Assembly: GCA_000697335.1 (NCBI GenBank)
Contig: JNEM01009941.1
Span: forward strand, 1 to 21,100
Direction: 5' to 3'
Length of the DNA stretch: 21,100 nucleotides
Source: Conidiobolus incongruus B7586
Lineage: Eukaryota > Entomophthoromycota > Entomophthoromycetes > Entomophthorales > Conidiobolaceae
This document shows positions 9,344 through 17,837 of the stretch, piece after piece (the first letter of the stretch is position 1; every line of letters starts with the position of its first letter). Under the pieces are notes generated by a model. That model searched no databases, had not been told where the DNA came from, and worked only from the letters and a program-made list of their open reading frames with translations. The position numbers and the translations under genes were made by a program.

Positions 9344-10321
9344 TTACCAATCAAATGAGGGATAATAATTATTCCATTTAGGAATATCCCCAAACGTTTG
9401 AATCCAAAAATCACCTACTCTAGCAGCTCCAAATTCCTTGTATTCACTATTTAAAATATTTCTCTCGTGATCGGGACTTTTAATCCATTGTTTAAATACA
9501 TCTTCTTCCGATTTACCCTGAGCTGCATTTTCAGCTACATAGGTACTACCATAACCACATTCTTTACCGCGTTGTCCGGGTGATTTACCATCTCCTGAGT
9601 CATGAGTTACTTGATTGTTGTCGCGTTGAATAGTTGCTTGCCAGACAGCTGCACGGATGAGGTTTTGATTAATTTTTAGAGGAGGGGCATTGGATTTAGC
9701 ACGTGCGTCATTTACTAATTTCAACATTTTGTTGATATCGTGATTGGGTTCGGCGGAGTATTGAACACACTTGCCAGTTGGGGGATTGCCTTCGGGGATG
9801 TTAGGCTTTTCACTAGGAGGAGATTGTTGTTCAGGTTTCTCGGTTGGGGGAGATTGGTTACCTGGTTTTTGATCATCAGATTGATTAGGAGGATATTGAT
9901 TACCTGGATCTTGGTTATCATATTCAGGATTATTGGGAGGGTATTGATTAACAGAGTTTTGATCATCTCCTGTTTCTTGAGTTGGAGGATACTGCATCGG
10001 AGGATATTGACCACCAGGATATTGACCACCAGGATATTGACCACCAGGATATTGCCCACCAGGATATTGATTGCCTTCAGGGCGTTGGTTTTGACCTGGT
10101 CTAGGTAGATCTGGGAATTTGTCAAATGGAAACCAGTCAGGTAAAGATTGAGGATGATGAACCTGACCATTTTCATCAATCATAGTCACTTCCCAATTAC
10201 CTGAATAGGGTGACTTTACAACACTCCCATGAGATCCCGATGACATTACTGGAACTATACCTGCACCAATACCGGTGGCTAAACTTAAAGCGAAGATGGA
10301 GATAATTGAATCGAATTTCAT
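9344..10321 (-). CDS. Secreted CAP/SCP-domain (PR-1-like) protein with a Pro/Gln/Gly-rich repeat linker
   Basis: The 325-residue protein is intact and has no intron. The ATG at 10321 is chosen because the frame further upstream has only a GTG and because residues 1-20 (MKFDSIISIF then a hydrophobic Ala/Leu/Gly run) form a signal peptide. Residues 21-80 are short and unfamiliar. Residues 81-180 are a low-complexity linker with four YPGGQ units, then YPPMQ, YPPTQ and later NQYPP/NQSPP/EKP repeats. Residues 195-312 form a CAP domain of the short type: MLKLVNDARA helix, VTH with H240, AEN with E264, HERNIL with H285, and C185 and C255 as a possible disulfide. CAP proteins are extracellular and some bind sterols or lipids; several are effectors. 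The exact role here is unknown. The gene stands alone. The linker could tie the protein to the wall or act as a spacer. Confidence 0.93.
   Translation of the reverse strand: MKFDSIISIFALSLATGIGAGIVPVMSSGSHGSVVKSPYSGNWEVTMIDENGQVHHPQSLPDWFPFDKFPDLPRPGQNQRPEGNQYPGGQYPGGQYPGGQYPGGQYPPMQYPPTQETGDDQNSVNQYPPNNPEYDNQDPGNQYPPNQSDDQKPGNQSPPTEKPEQQSPPSEKPNIPEGNPPTGKCVQYSAEPNHDINKMLKLVNDARAKSNAPPLKINQNLIRAAVWQATIQRDNNQVTHDSGDGKSPGQRGKECGYGSTYVAENAAQGKSEEDVFKQWIKSPDHERNILNSEYKEFGAARVGDFWIQTFGDIPKWNNYYPSFDW
9977..10066 (-). repeat. 15-bp minisatellite coding for YPGGQ/YPPxQ units
   Basis: Six tandem 15-bp units lie in frame in the CAP gene: four coding YPGGQ and two diverged ones coding YPPMQ and YPPTQ. 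On the plus strand the unit reads ACCACCAGGATATTG with one C/A variant. Near identity between the four core units suggests recent expansion, so copy number is likely to vary between strains. The repeat also produces open frames on other frames and strands, which are not genes. Confidence 0.9.
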
Positions 10322-10699
10322 TTTGATAATAAGGTCTAAGTTATAATACTTTACAACAATCACAGATTGGTGAGGATTGAGATTACTTTCAACAATTCTA
10401 TATATACTAGAAATAATCTAACAAGATATTGCATTCGGCGTAATTGATAACTATTAGATAATTAATTACAAGTTAATTCGGGTTACATTTCAATATTTCA
10501 AAAATTAATTTTTTTTTCTGAAATTTTGCATAAAAATTACGACAAATCAAAATACAGGTATCATGGTACAAATTATTATTTATACAGGAATTACTTTTAT
10601 ATATTATTAATAAAAATTCGATTGTTAGATTATGAAAGTAGCAATATTAACTCATTATAAAATAATCAAATACCAAATTTTATACTCATTCTATGTTAA
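10322..10699. promoter_or_regulatory. Upstream region of the CAP gene
   Basis: This 378-bp stretch is the 5' flank of the minus-strand CAP gene. It contains a TATA-like element at 10398-10407, and beyond that A+T-rich spacer. No other gene is seen in it. Confidence 0.4.
10398..10407 (-). promoter_or_regulatory. TATA-like element of the CAP gene
   Basis: CTAGTATATATAG on the minus strand lies 77-86 nt upstream of the CAP start codon. The spacing agrees with that of the TATA elements of the two knottin genes, which is the main reason to list it. Confidence 0.4.
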
Positions 10700-10912
10700 T
10701 CAACCTTTTAAATATATAACACCTTTAACTCTTATTATAATTCTGAGTAAAATTTCAATAATTCGTTTTCTTTCAATTATTAAGTAAAAATCACCTCCAC
10801 TCCGATGCAATATTGGATTAACTGCCACAATTTGTTCTAATTTAGTACAAAACTTGTCATATTCTGCGATTCTAATTTGAGAGTCAATTTTACAGTAATT
10901 TGAAAATATCAT
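10700..10912 (-). CDS. Doubtful 70-residue hypothetical protein
   Basis: An ATG at 10912 opens a 70-codon frame ending in TGA at 10700. It is noticeably less A+T-rich than its surroundings and has varied residues (for example KLEQIVAVNPILHRSGGDFY), unlike the Lys/Ile/Asn/Leu mixtures of chance frames here. No signal peptide, membrane segment, cysteine pattern or known motif is seen. No TATA element is evident upstream. It lies 379 bp upstream of the CAP gene on the same strand. It may be a small gene, an exon of a longer gene not recognised, or a relic of an older sequence. Confidence 0.25.
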   Translation of the reverse strand: MIFSNYCKIDSQIRIAEYDKFCTKLEQIVAVNPILHRSGGDFYLIIERKRIIEILLRIIIRVKGVIYLKG

Positions 10913-13810
10913 TTGCAAATTAATATTCTATTAATGATGTAATAAATTAAATCAAATATTAATATTATCAAATTATAATGATTTATTGGAATATTCCATA
11001 GATCAAATATTTGATTAATAAAGAAGATTTTCTTAATTCTTTGGGAATAAAACTTGAGTGAAAATTATTAATTAATGTAAAATATTTTAATTTTAAATAA
11101 AAAATTTAACTATATTACAGGTAAATACATTCATTTTATTTAGAAATTCAATTGAAAATAACATAACAAAGTATTTTCAATTAAATATATATATTTTAAA
11201 TTATCCTCATTTATAACATAATGCATAATTCAAATAAAATTATTGAATTTTAACCTCAATTTTGATAATTTGAGTTCGTTTGAAGTTATTCAGATTCTCT
11301 TTTGATTTAGTATAATTTTACACTATTGTAATTAAAATAATAAACTTTATATATAGGAATAGTGCAAATCAAATGAGATAATAATTCTTACCTATTATCA
11401 ATTAATCTAAATTAATCAGAGGCTTTTTGATATTTAGAATTAATGGGTTTAAATAATTATTGATATATTGAATTAATTTATTTCTTATTGATACTCCTAA
11501 TATGATATAGATGACATATACCTTAAAATATTCAATTGTTTTGGAACTTTAAATTTTTCGTTAATATCATAGATTAGTTTTGAATAATAAAACTGTTATT
11601 AATATAAGTATTAGGTTAATTATAATCCAAAAATTATTTGTATTAAATTAATATTAACTGAAAATTTTGGTATAAGCTAACATTAATAGAATGAGTCCAT
11701 TAAATATTATATAAATGATAATGAATTATATTTTTTAATAATCTAGTTGCTGTTCACAATTAAATTGAAATATTCTATAAGTATCAAATATAAAATTTTA
11801 ACTAATAAATAACAATTATACACAGAATTTTCCATACATTTTTTTATTTTAGAATTTACAAACTCAATAACTTTAATATTAATATTCGTTTCATATTTAT
11901 AAATATATATATATATATATTTTGGAAATTAAAAATATTCAAAGTTTAATGTATAGTATTTTAGTATTTCATCCTAATACTCATAGGTAAGTTTTATTCA
12001 ATATTCAGATATTTCACTGTACTATAAATTTTATTTAAATTTTTAAGGTCATAGATTAAAATTCAAAAATATTACAATATATACAAATCTTTTTTTGAAT
12101 ATGTTTATCTATAAAACGGCTTCTCTAATTAATAAAAATACCGAGTATTATTCTATATACAGTATTATTGTAAGATTCAATTTTAGAAATATATATCGGT
12201 ACTTAATTCAATAATAAATTAAATAGATTTTATAAAATAAATTTGACATTTATCACTATAAAGTTGAAATTGAAAGATAAAAATGATATTGACATGAATA
12301 ATATTGTAAATTGAATATATTATGATATTAAAGTTAAAATAAAAAATATCAAGATATTATTAATATAATTTCAATTGATATTTTGAATATTCATATTATT
12401 TCTACATTTAGAAAATATTCGGTTTCTTTTACTAAATTCAATTAATTTGAAAATTAATTTGTAAATGGTTCGATAAATTATAATTGAGACTTATTTTCAT
12501 GTAGGTTTAAGGATAAACTGGATAATATATTAATTAAAAACTATATATTTTTTCAGATTAATATTCATTGTGTATTTGGTTGATTTAATCAAATATATTT
12601 GAGTCATTGGGATACAGTAAATTGTCCATAGAACTATATAAGGGCATATTATATTATTACTATTTAGAGATATAATGATCTTTGACTTATCAATTTTAAA
12701 ATATATTCAATTCAAAAATAATTGACTTACACGAATTAAAAATGATATATATTGATGTAAAATTTTTTATATTTATCTATAGACTTGTTTGAGGAGTATT
12801 TTTAAAAATAAGTTTGAGAGATTTAATTCATTTTTTTCATGATTTAAATTGAATTAGATAATATGATTTAACTACAAAATATTCAATGTCGATAGATATA
12901 TTGAATCGGAAACCATATAAGATCTTTTTCTAAAGTTATTGTATCGAATATATGTGAACCACTCTAATCATTTTAATTTTTATAAGCATCTCGTTCTATC
13001 TATTATATTTCACATCATTAAAAGTTTAATGCTACTAGTATTGATATTAAATCTTTAATATAACTATTAAACAATTAATTTCATTATAAAGCATTTCGCT
13101 CTTTATACTGATTAAATTAGAACAAAATTAATAGATTTTACTTGAATTATTTAAATTATCTTAAAATATTTCAGATTATATCTCTGAAATTAAATTTATT
13201 TTGTATAGTTAATTCATTTGTTAAATATTATATGAAAATCTATATTGAAATATATAACTTTTTAAATATATTGTGAAATTTGAAATTTTGGATATGATAT
13301 AGAATATTCAATATAAATGTTATTTAAAAATCTTTATTTAATATATTTATTAAAATACTACTATTAGACTATATTAATATTTTATATATTATGAAGTATT
13401 AATTTTCAAATTTATCAATGCCAATTCAGATCAGAATGATTTAATATATAATCAATTAATAAGAAATTGATATACCTCAATATTGTTACTATTTAAGTAA
13501 ATTAAAAAATTGAATTAAGACATTTGAATCCATATTTCAAAAATTTAAGTAGTTTATATGATGTACAATAATTCTCCACTAATTAAAAATGGATTTTATA
13601 TAATTTTAATTGGAAAATTTCATATTATGATTCAAATATTCAAAGTTTTAAGCTAACGTTCGGAGCATAAATAGGTTAATATTATAATATTGATAATATG
13701 TCTTTTTTACTTAAATTAATTGATATGAAATTTACTTTAAATTGATATAAATATATTTTTTGATAACAAATACAAAAAAAATTAAAAAAAAATTTTGTTA
13801 AAAATTTTTA
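10913..13810. other. 2.9 kb of A+T-rich spacer without a recognisable gene
   Basis: No open frame of coding character is seen on either strand. G and C are less depleted than in the repeat graveyard at 473-7274, and no transposon ends were found. The only distinct item is the (AT)n run at 11903-11920. Confidence 0.6.
11903..11920. repeat. (AT)n microsatellite
   Basis: About nine AT units in spacer DNA. Confidence 0.85.
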
Positions 13811-13814
13811 AAAA

Positions 13815-14057
13815 CAATCATTGGATAATTTATAGTGGCTATTGTTCATTGTTGTTAATTAAAATTTTGAGCTTTGACAAATTTTCAATAATTTAATCAT
13901 TTCCATATTGATATTACGGCCAAACTCAAAAAGTAATAATCGCTACACTTTTAAAGTTATGACAGATATTAATCAGATATAAATATCAAGTACAACTAAG
14001 TCATATTCATCATCAAAACCATCTATAATTAGAATTATCTTTTTAATACTTGAAACT
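13815..14057 (+). promoter_or_regulatory. Upstream block of knottin gene 1, shared with gene 2
   Basis: Short blocks occur in the same order as at 17005-17227 before gene 2: CATTGGATAA about 240 nt upstream, an AATTTTCA-TTTAAT-ATTTCC block, and an AACCAT...CTA...TTGAAA block running into the ATG. The colinearity shows that the promoter was copied with the gene. The match is moderate and should be tested against the A+T-rich background. Confidence 0.5.
13978..13985 (+). promoter_or_regulatory. TATA-like element of knottin gene 1
   Basis: TATAAATA lies 73-80 nt upstream of the ATG at 14058, a spacing close to those of the other two genes in the window. Confidence 0.4.
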
Positions 14058-14316
14058 ATGAAATTCAATACCATTTTATTCTTCGTCACTGCCTGCCTTA
14101 TGCAAATTGCTTTTGCTTACCCTTCTGAAGGAGCTTTGGAAGATCGCAAGAAACCACCAGTTACTCGTAAGTCTTAAAGTTAATCAATTTGTAAAGTTAT
14201 TAATTGAATTTATTTTAGCTTGTATGATCACTGGTGAGAGCTGTTTGAATGGCAAACGTTGTTGCATTGGAAGATGCGCTATGGTTGGCGTAGGCATGAA
14301 ATGCGTCGTAGTCTAA
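14058..14316 (+). CDS. Secreted six-cysteine knottin-like peptide 1 (two exons)
   Basis: Exon 1 is 14058-14166 and exon 2 is 14219-14316, joined at a phase-1 intron to code 68 residues. Residues 1-20 (MKFNTILFFVTACLMQIAFA) are a clear signal peptide. Residues 21-37 are a short acidic-to-basic propeptide with LEDRKK, a possible dibasic processing site. The mature part (38-68) has exactly six cysteines (C38, C45, C51, C52, C56, C65) with spacing C-x6-C-x5-CC-x3-C-x8-C, which fits the inhibitor cystine knot, and ends in VVV. The splice is supported by consensus sites, by completion of the cysteine pattern, and by identical exon lengths (109 and 98 nt) in the paralogue at 17228. Knottins include toxins, protease inhibitors, antimicrobials and fungal effectors; which applies here cannot be told. 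Confidence 0.9.
14167..14218 (+). other. Intron of knottin gene 1 (52 nt, phase 1)
   Basis: It starts GTAAGT and ends TTTTAG, and splits a Pro codon (C|CT) just before the first mature cysteine. The size is typical of fungal introns. TTAAT-type sequences near the 3' end could serve as branch site. Confidence 0.88.
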
Positions 14317-14339
14317 TTTGAACTATTTATCACTTTATT

Positions 14340-14345
14340 AATAAA
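14340..14345 (+). promoter_or_regulatory. Possible polyadenylation signal of knottin gene 1
   Basis: AATAAA lies 24 nt after the stop codon. In this composition the hexamer is common by chance, and no equivalent is obvious after gene 2. Confidence 0.25.
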
Positions 14346-15008
14346 ATATTAATACTTCAATTAATTATTAAAGTTCACTTACACTATACAATTTCAGACA
14401 CTTTATATAATGAAATTCTTGTATCTGATATTAATCAATATATAATATTTATATGTTTTATTCATTATAATATTAATAATAATTTCAATTGGTATGCCTT
14501 AATTTGTTGGATTCAATTATATTTAATCATATCAATGTGAACATAATATTGAAATAATAAAATCATCAAATATTAATTAAAAAATTTAGATTTTATAATT
14601 TAAAAAAATAATATTAGTAATATTATTATATCAAATATAATTATTTAATTGAATATATAATTATGATAAGATAAATATAGTTGCTATAAATATTTTGATT
14701 TAATATTTATTTATCTTAAAATTACTAATTAATTGAAAATATTAGATATAAGCTATTTATTTGAAAATATTATATGTTTTTCTAAATCCATTAAGAAATT
14801 GATATTTGGTATTTAATTAAGAATTATAATATAATTGAAAAATCATTTTGAAATATGTTTCTTAGTAATACATCTTTAATAGTAATATTTTTAATCCTTA
14901 AAATTTTTATTATTAATATTTTTTATAAATTTTTATTAAGTAAATATTATGAAAACTGAATAATAAAATTAATCTTTAATATTTTATAAAAGATTCATTT
15001 TGAAATAT

Positions 15009-15024
15009 TATATATATATATATA
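15009..15024. repeat. (TA)n microsatellite
   Basis: Eight TA units in spacer. Confidence 0.85.
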
Positions 15025-15869
15025 CTTTGATATTAAATAAATCATATTTGCATATTTAAACATTATTAGTGTATAAGTATATTTTTAAATGAATATCAGT
15101 TAATATTGAATAATTCAAAGAATATATAAAGAATAAATTAAACAAAGTAAAAATATCCAATTTTAATTTAATTTAGAATATATAAACTATAAAAATACTT
15201 ACTAACAATATTAATATTCTAAACTTTGAAAAATTACATATAAAAAACCATGAATTTTTACATATATTATAGTTTTTGATATATTTAATTATATGCATTG
15301 ATTTGATATATTGGTATCTTAAATTTCAACTGTATTTAATAAAAGTTTTGTAAACTTAATATTTTAAAAAATTTTATTTATTGAATACCATATAAAGATA
15401 TATTATTTGTAATAACTGTAATTAATACTAATTGAAACAGTATAGTATATTAATTATAAATAATCGATCATTATTATATATAATAAATTTATTTATTATT
15501 TTTAACCTTGCTTTTTTTCATCATTAAAAGCATTCAGGTCAATATATAATTAAACAGAAATACTACAATTGATGAAATGAAATATATATCTATATCAAAT
15601 TATTTATAATACTAATATCATTTTTAATAATAACATTTTAAGTAAAGTCAATTTAATTTAAATATTCAATTAAAATATGTAATAAAAAATTATTATAGTT
15701 AATTTATTAATTGTAATTATACTTTATAAAATACTTAAAATTAGAGTTTATTAAAATCATTTAATTAAATCATCATTATTCGGACATTATTCTAATCCAG
15801 GTAAAATTAATTTTTAATTGAATTTTATGTTATTCGGTTCCTTTTAAATTAAATAATTAAATGGGTGAA

Positions 15870-15889
15870 ATATATATATATATATATAT
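15870..15889. repeat. (AT)n microsatellite
   Basis: About ten AT units in spacer. Confidence 0.85.
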
Positions 15890-17004
15890 TCAAATTCTTG
15901 ATAAAAGGATGAAAAATAGTAATATAAATAGATTATTGTTCATATTATGATCTACTATATAATAATTTTTAATATAGAACTGAAAATCAAAATTTAAATT
16001 TTTGATATAATAAGGAATTATTCGGTTTTTTAATCTAATTTAAATATTTTTCCCTATTTAAATAAATATAATAATAAATGTCAAAATTTATAATCGAGGC
16101 TAATATTAATAATATGAGTAATACTATATGTGAAAGATATTACTATAATGAGTTAGGATTGCTATTATATTTATGACTATTACATAGTAATATGAATTTG
16201 AATTTTGATCATCGAATGAGATCAAAATAATATTTTTAAATAACATATTTCTCAATTGCTATTATAATATATTGTATCTATTTTATCGGTTATAATTCAA
16301 ATTTCTGTAGATATGATGTCTTTTTAAAGTTCATTAAAAAAATAATACTTGTAAGGAATTTAGGGCTGATTAATTTCTATCAACTTTTCAACAATTGACC
16401 TAAAGTCTGGTTATTCAAAATAATATTTTACATTTCACAAGACCAATATAATTGGCAGTTAATAATTCAGTCACAAAAAGTGCATTCAATTCTATCTTTT
16501 ATGCTGATCAATATTATTATAGATAGATTGTTTCCTCTGAATAATTTAAAATTTATATGGTTTGAAGATAAATTTTATTTTAAATACACAATATATATTG
16601 AATTTAAGAACTTTATCGATCTATTAAATTATATATTAATCCTAATATTATTACTGAATATACTTTTACTATGACAGATGTTTCTCAAATAATTAGAAAA
16701 CTTTTAAATAATTTTATATTTTATCCATTGAACTTGTGTGAATTTGAAAGAAATTTTTTAATTAATTTGTTTGAAAAATTATTAATGAGTCTTGTTATAA
16801 TAATACAGCATATTTATTGATTTATTCACTTCAATAATATACTGAATATTTGTTATATTTCTATATTTTTTCTGTATTCAAAATATTGTTATCAGATTAT
16901 TGACAAATTAGTGTAATTAATCTAAAATTATCATCTATTAACAAATAATCATTGTAATATTTTATCAATAATATAAATCTTTTTTAATCAAACAAGTTAA
17001 AAAA

Positions 17005-17227
17005 TTACCATTGGATAAATTATAATTAAAAACACTTCAAAAGAGGTATTGAAAATTTGCATTAAATTTTCATATTTTAATAATTTCCTTTTTACAATAT
17101 TAGTAATTGATGGTCTTAATTTTGTTAAAATTTTGAGAAAGTATAACTTATTGTATAAAAACTGAAGGACGAACGAGAATATCATTAACAATTATTTAAC
17201 AACCATAGCTCTCTAAAAATTGAAATT
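17005..17227 (+). promoter_or_regulatory. Upstream block of knottin gene 2, shared with gene 1
   Basis: This is the counterpart of 13815-14057. It carries CATTGGATAA about 220 nt before the ATG, a TTTTCATATTTTAATAATTT block, and AACCATAGCTCTCTAAAAAT followed by TTGAAATT directly before the ATG (compare TTGAAACT before gene 1). Confidence 0.5.
17154..17160 (+). promoter_or_regulatory. TATA-like element of knottin gene 2
   Basis: TATAAAA lies 68-74 nt upstream of the ATG at 17228. It is in nearly the same relative place as in gene 1, although the surrounding bases differ. Confidence 0.4.
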
Positions 17228-17485
17228 ATGAAGTTGAATGCCTTTTTATTCACTGTCATTTCGAACTTTATTCTGTTAACATTTGCTCAAGACTCTGCTG
17301 AAAACAGTTTACAAGATCGTAAGAGATTACCTAGTCGTAAGTTGTATATAAATAAGAATCTAGATGCAGTGCACTAATTTTTTGTAGCATGTGTTCCTCC
17401 AAATGGTAACTGTATGCATGGTAAACGCTGTTGCATTGGAAGATGCGCTATGGTTGGCATTGATTTGAAATGTGTCGTAGTCTAA
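17228..17485 (+). CDS. Secreted six-cysteine knottin-like peptide 2 (two exons)
   Basis: Exon 1 is 17228-17336 and exon 2 is 17388-17485, coding 68 residues, the same as peptide 1. Residues 1-20 (MKLNAFLFTVISNFILLTFA) are a signal peptide, 21-37 a propeptide with LQDRKR (a KR processing site is possible), and 38-68 the mature knot with the identical C-x6-C-x5-CC-x3-C-x8-C spacing. Between the two peptides 20 of 31 residues of the C38-V68 segment are identical: GKRCCIGRCAMVG and KCVVV are shared, while loop 1 is VPPNGN here against MITGES, with no shared residue. Only about 8 of 20 signal-peptide residues agree. The gene lies 3.17 kb downstream of gene 1 on the same strand and 350 bp before a decayed mariner. 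It is probably a tandem paralogue with a diverged target. Confidence 0.9.
17337..17387 (+). other. Intron of knottin gene 2 (51 nt, phase 1)
   Basis: It starts GTAAGTTG and ends TTTGTAG, with a CACTAAT branch-site-like sequence about 10 nt before the acceptor. It splits a Pro codon (C|CA) at exactly the same place as in gene 1. Confidence 0.88.
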
Positions 17486-17837
17486 ACAATATTAAAAATC
17501 AATCTGATATTATAATTAGCATATTTCAGTTGTAATTAATATTTTCATACTCCAAATTTATTAGATTGAACTTTCAATACTGAAATATTATATTACATAT
17601 ATAGATTTATGTTATTATTCATTATTTCCAATTTTTTGTCTACATATCAAGATATGTTAAATCAACTATATTCATAAATTGCTATAATAACTGCTAATCA
17701 TTGTTATTACCATAGAATCAAAGAAATGGGAAATTTTTTAATTTCCAATTTTTCAAACATATTATTAGTTTCAAATAAAAAAATAAATACAAAACAAATA
17801 GGAAAATAAATAGTTTTGAATTATATATATATATATA
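17486..17837. other. Spacer between knottin gene 2 and the mariner remnant
   Basis: About 350 bp of A+T-rich 3' flank with nothing recognisable. It ends in an AT run (17822-17839) against which the mariner end lies. Confidence 0.5.

Larger units (their letters stand above)
14346..17004. other. 2.7-kb A+T-rich spacer between the two knottin genes
   Basis: No gene was recognised. An open stretch at about 16480-16674 begins without an ATG and has chance-like Ile/Leu/Asn/Phe composition, so it is not called. The 3' flanks of the two knottin genes do not look alike, so the duplicated unit seems to end near the stop codons, and this spacer is not a second copy of anything else in the window. It contains two AT microsatellites. 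Confidence 0.55.

Noticed and set aside
9977-10066. Regularly spaced short repeats resembling a CRISPR array
   Set aside because: The units are directly adjacent 15-mers without spacers, in frame in a protein gene; this is a coding minisatellite.
9721-10179. Long open frames in other frames and on the opposite strand within the CAP gene (also 9740-10108 plus)
   Set aside because: They are by-products of the in-frame 15-bp repeat and Pro/Gln-rich codons; residues are repetitive Ile/Leu/Val/Asn or Arg/Ile/Leu strings. The CAP frame carries a full domain.
10322-10363. Longer N-terminus for the CAP protein
   Set aside because: The extended frame begins with GTG, and its residues would bury the signal peptide; the ATG at 10321 places the signal peptide at the very N-terminus.
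14107-14316. Unspliced reading frame of 69 codons across the end of knottin gene 1
   Set aside because: It starts without an ATG, reads exon 1 and the intron in a wrong frame, and only its last part coincides with real exon 2.
16480-16674. Sixty-four-codon open frame, plus strand
   Set aside because: It has no ATG start and its Ile/Leu/Asn/Phe composition is expected by chance at this A+T content.
16997-17191. Sixty-four-codon open frame on the minus strand just upstream of knottin gene 2
   Set aside because: It overlaps the block shared with the promoter of gene 1, and no equivalent frame was noted there; its composition is chance-like.
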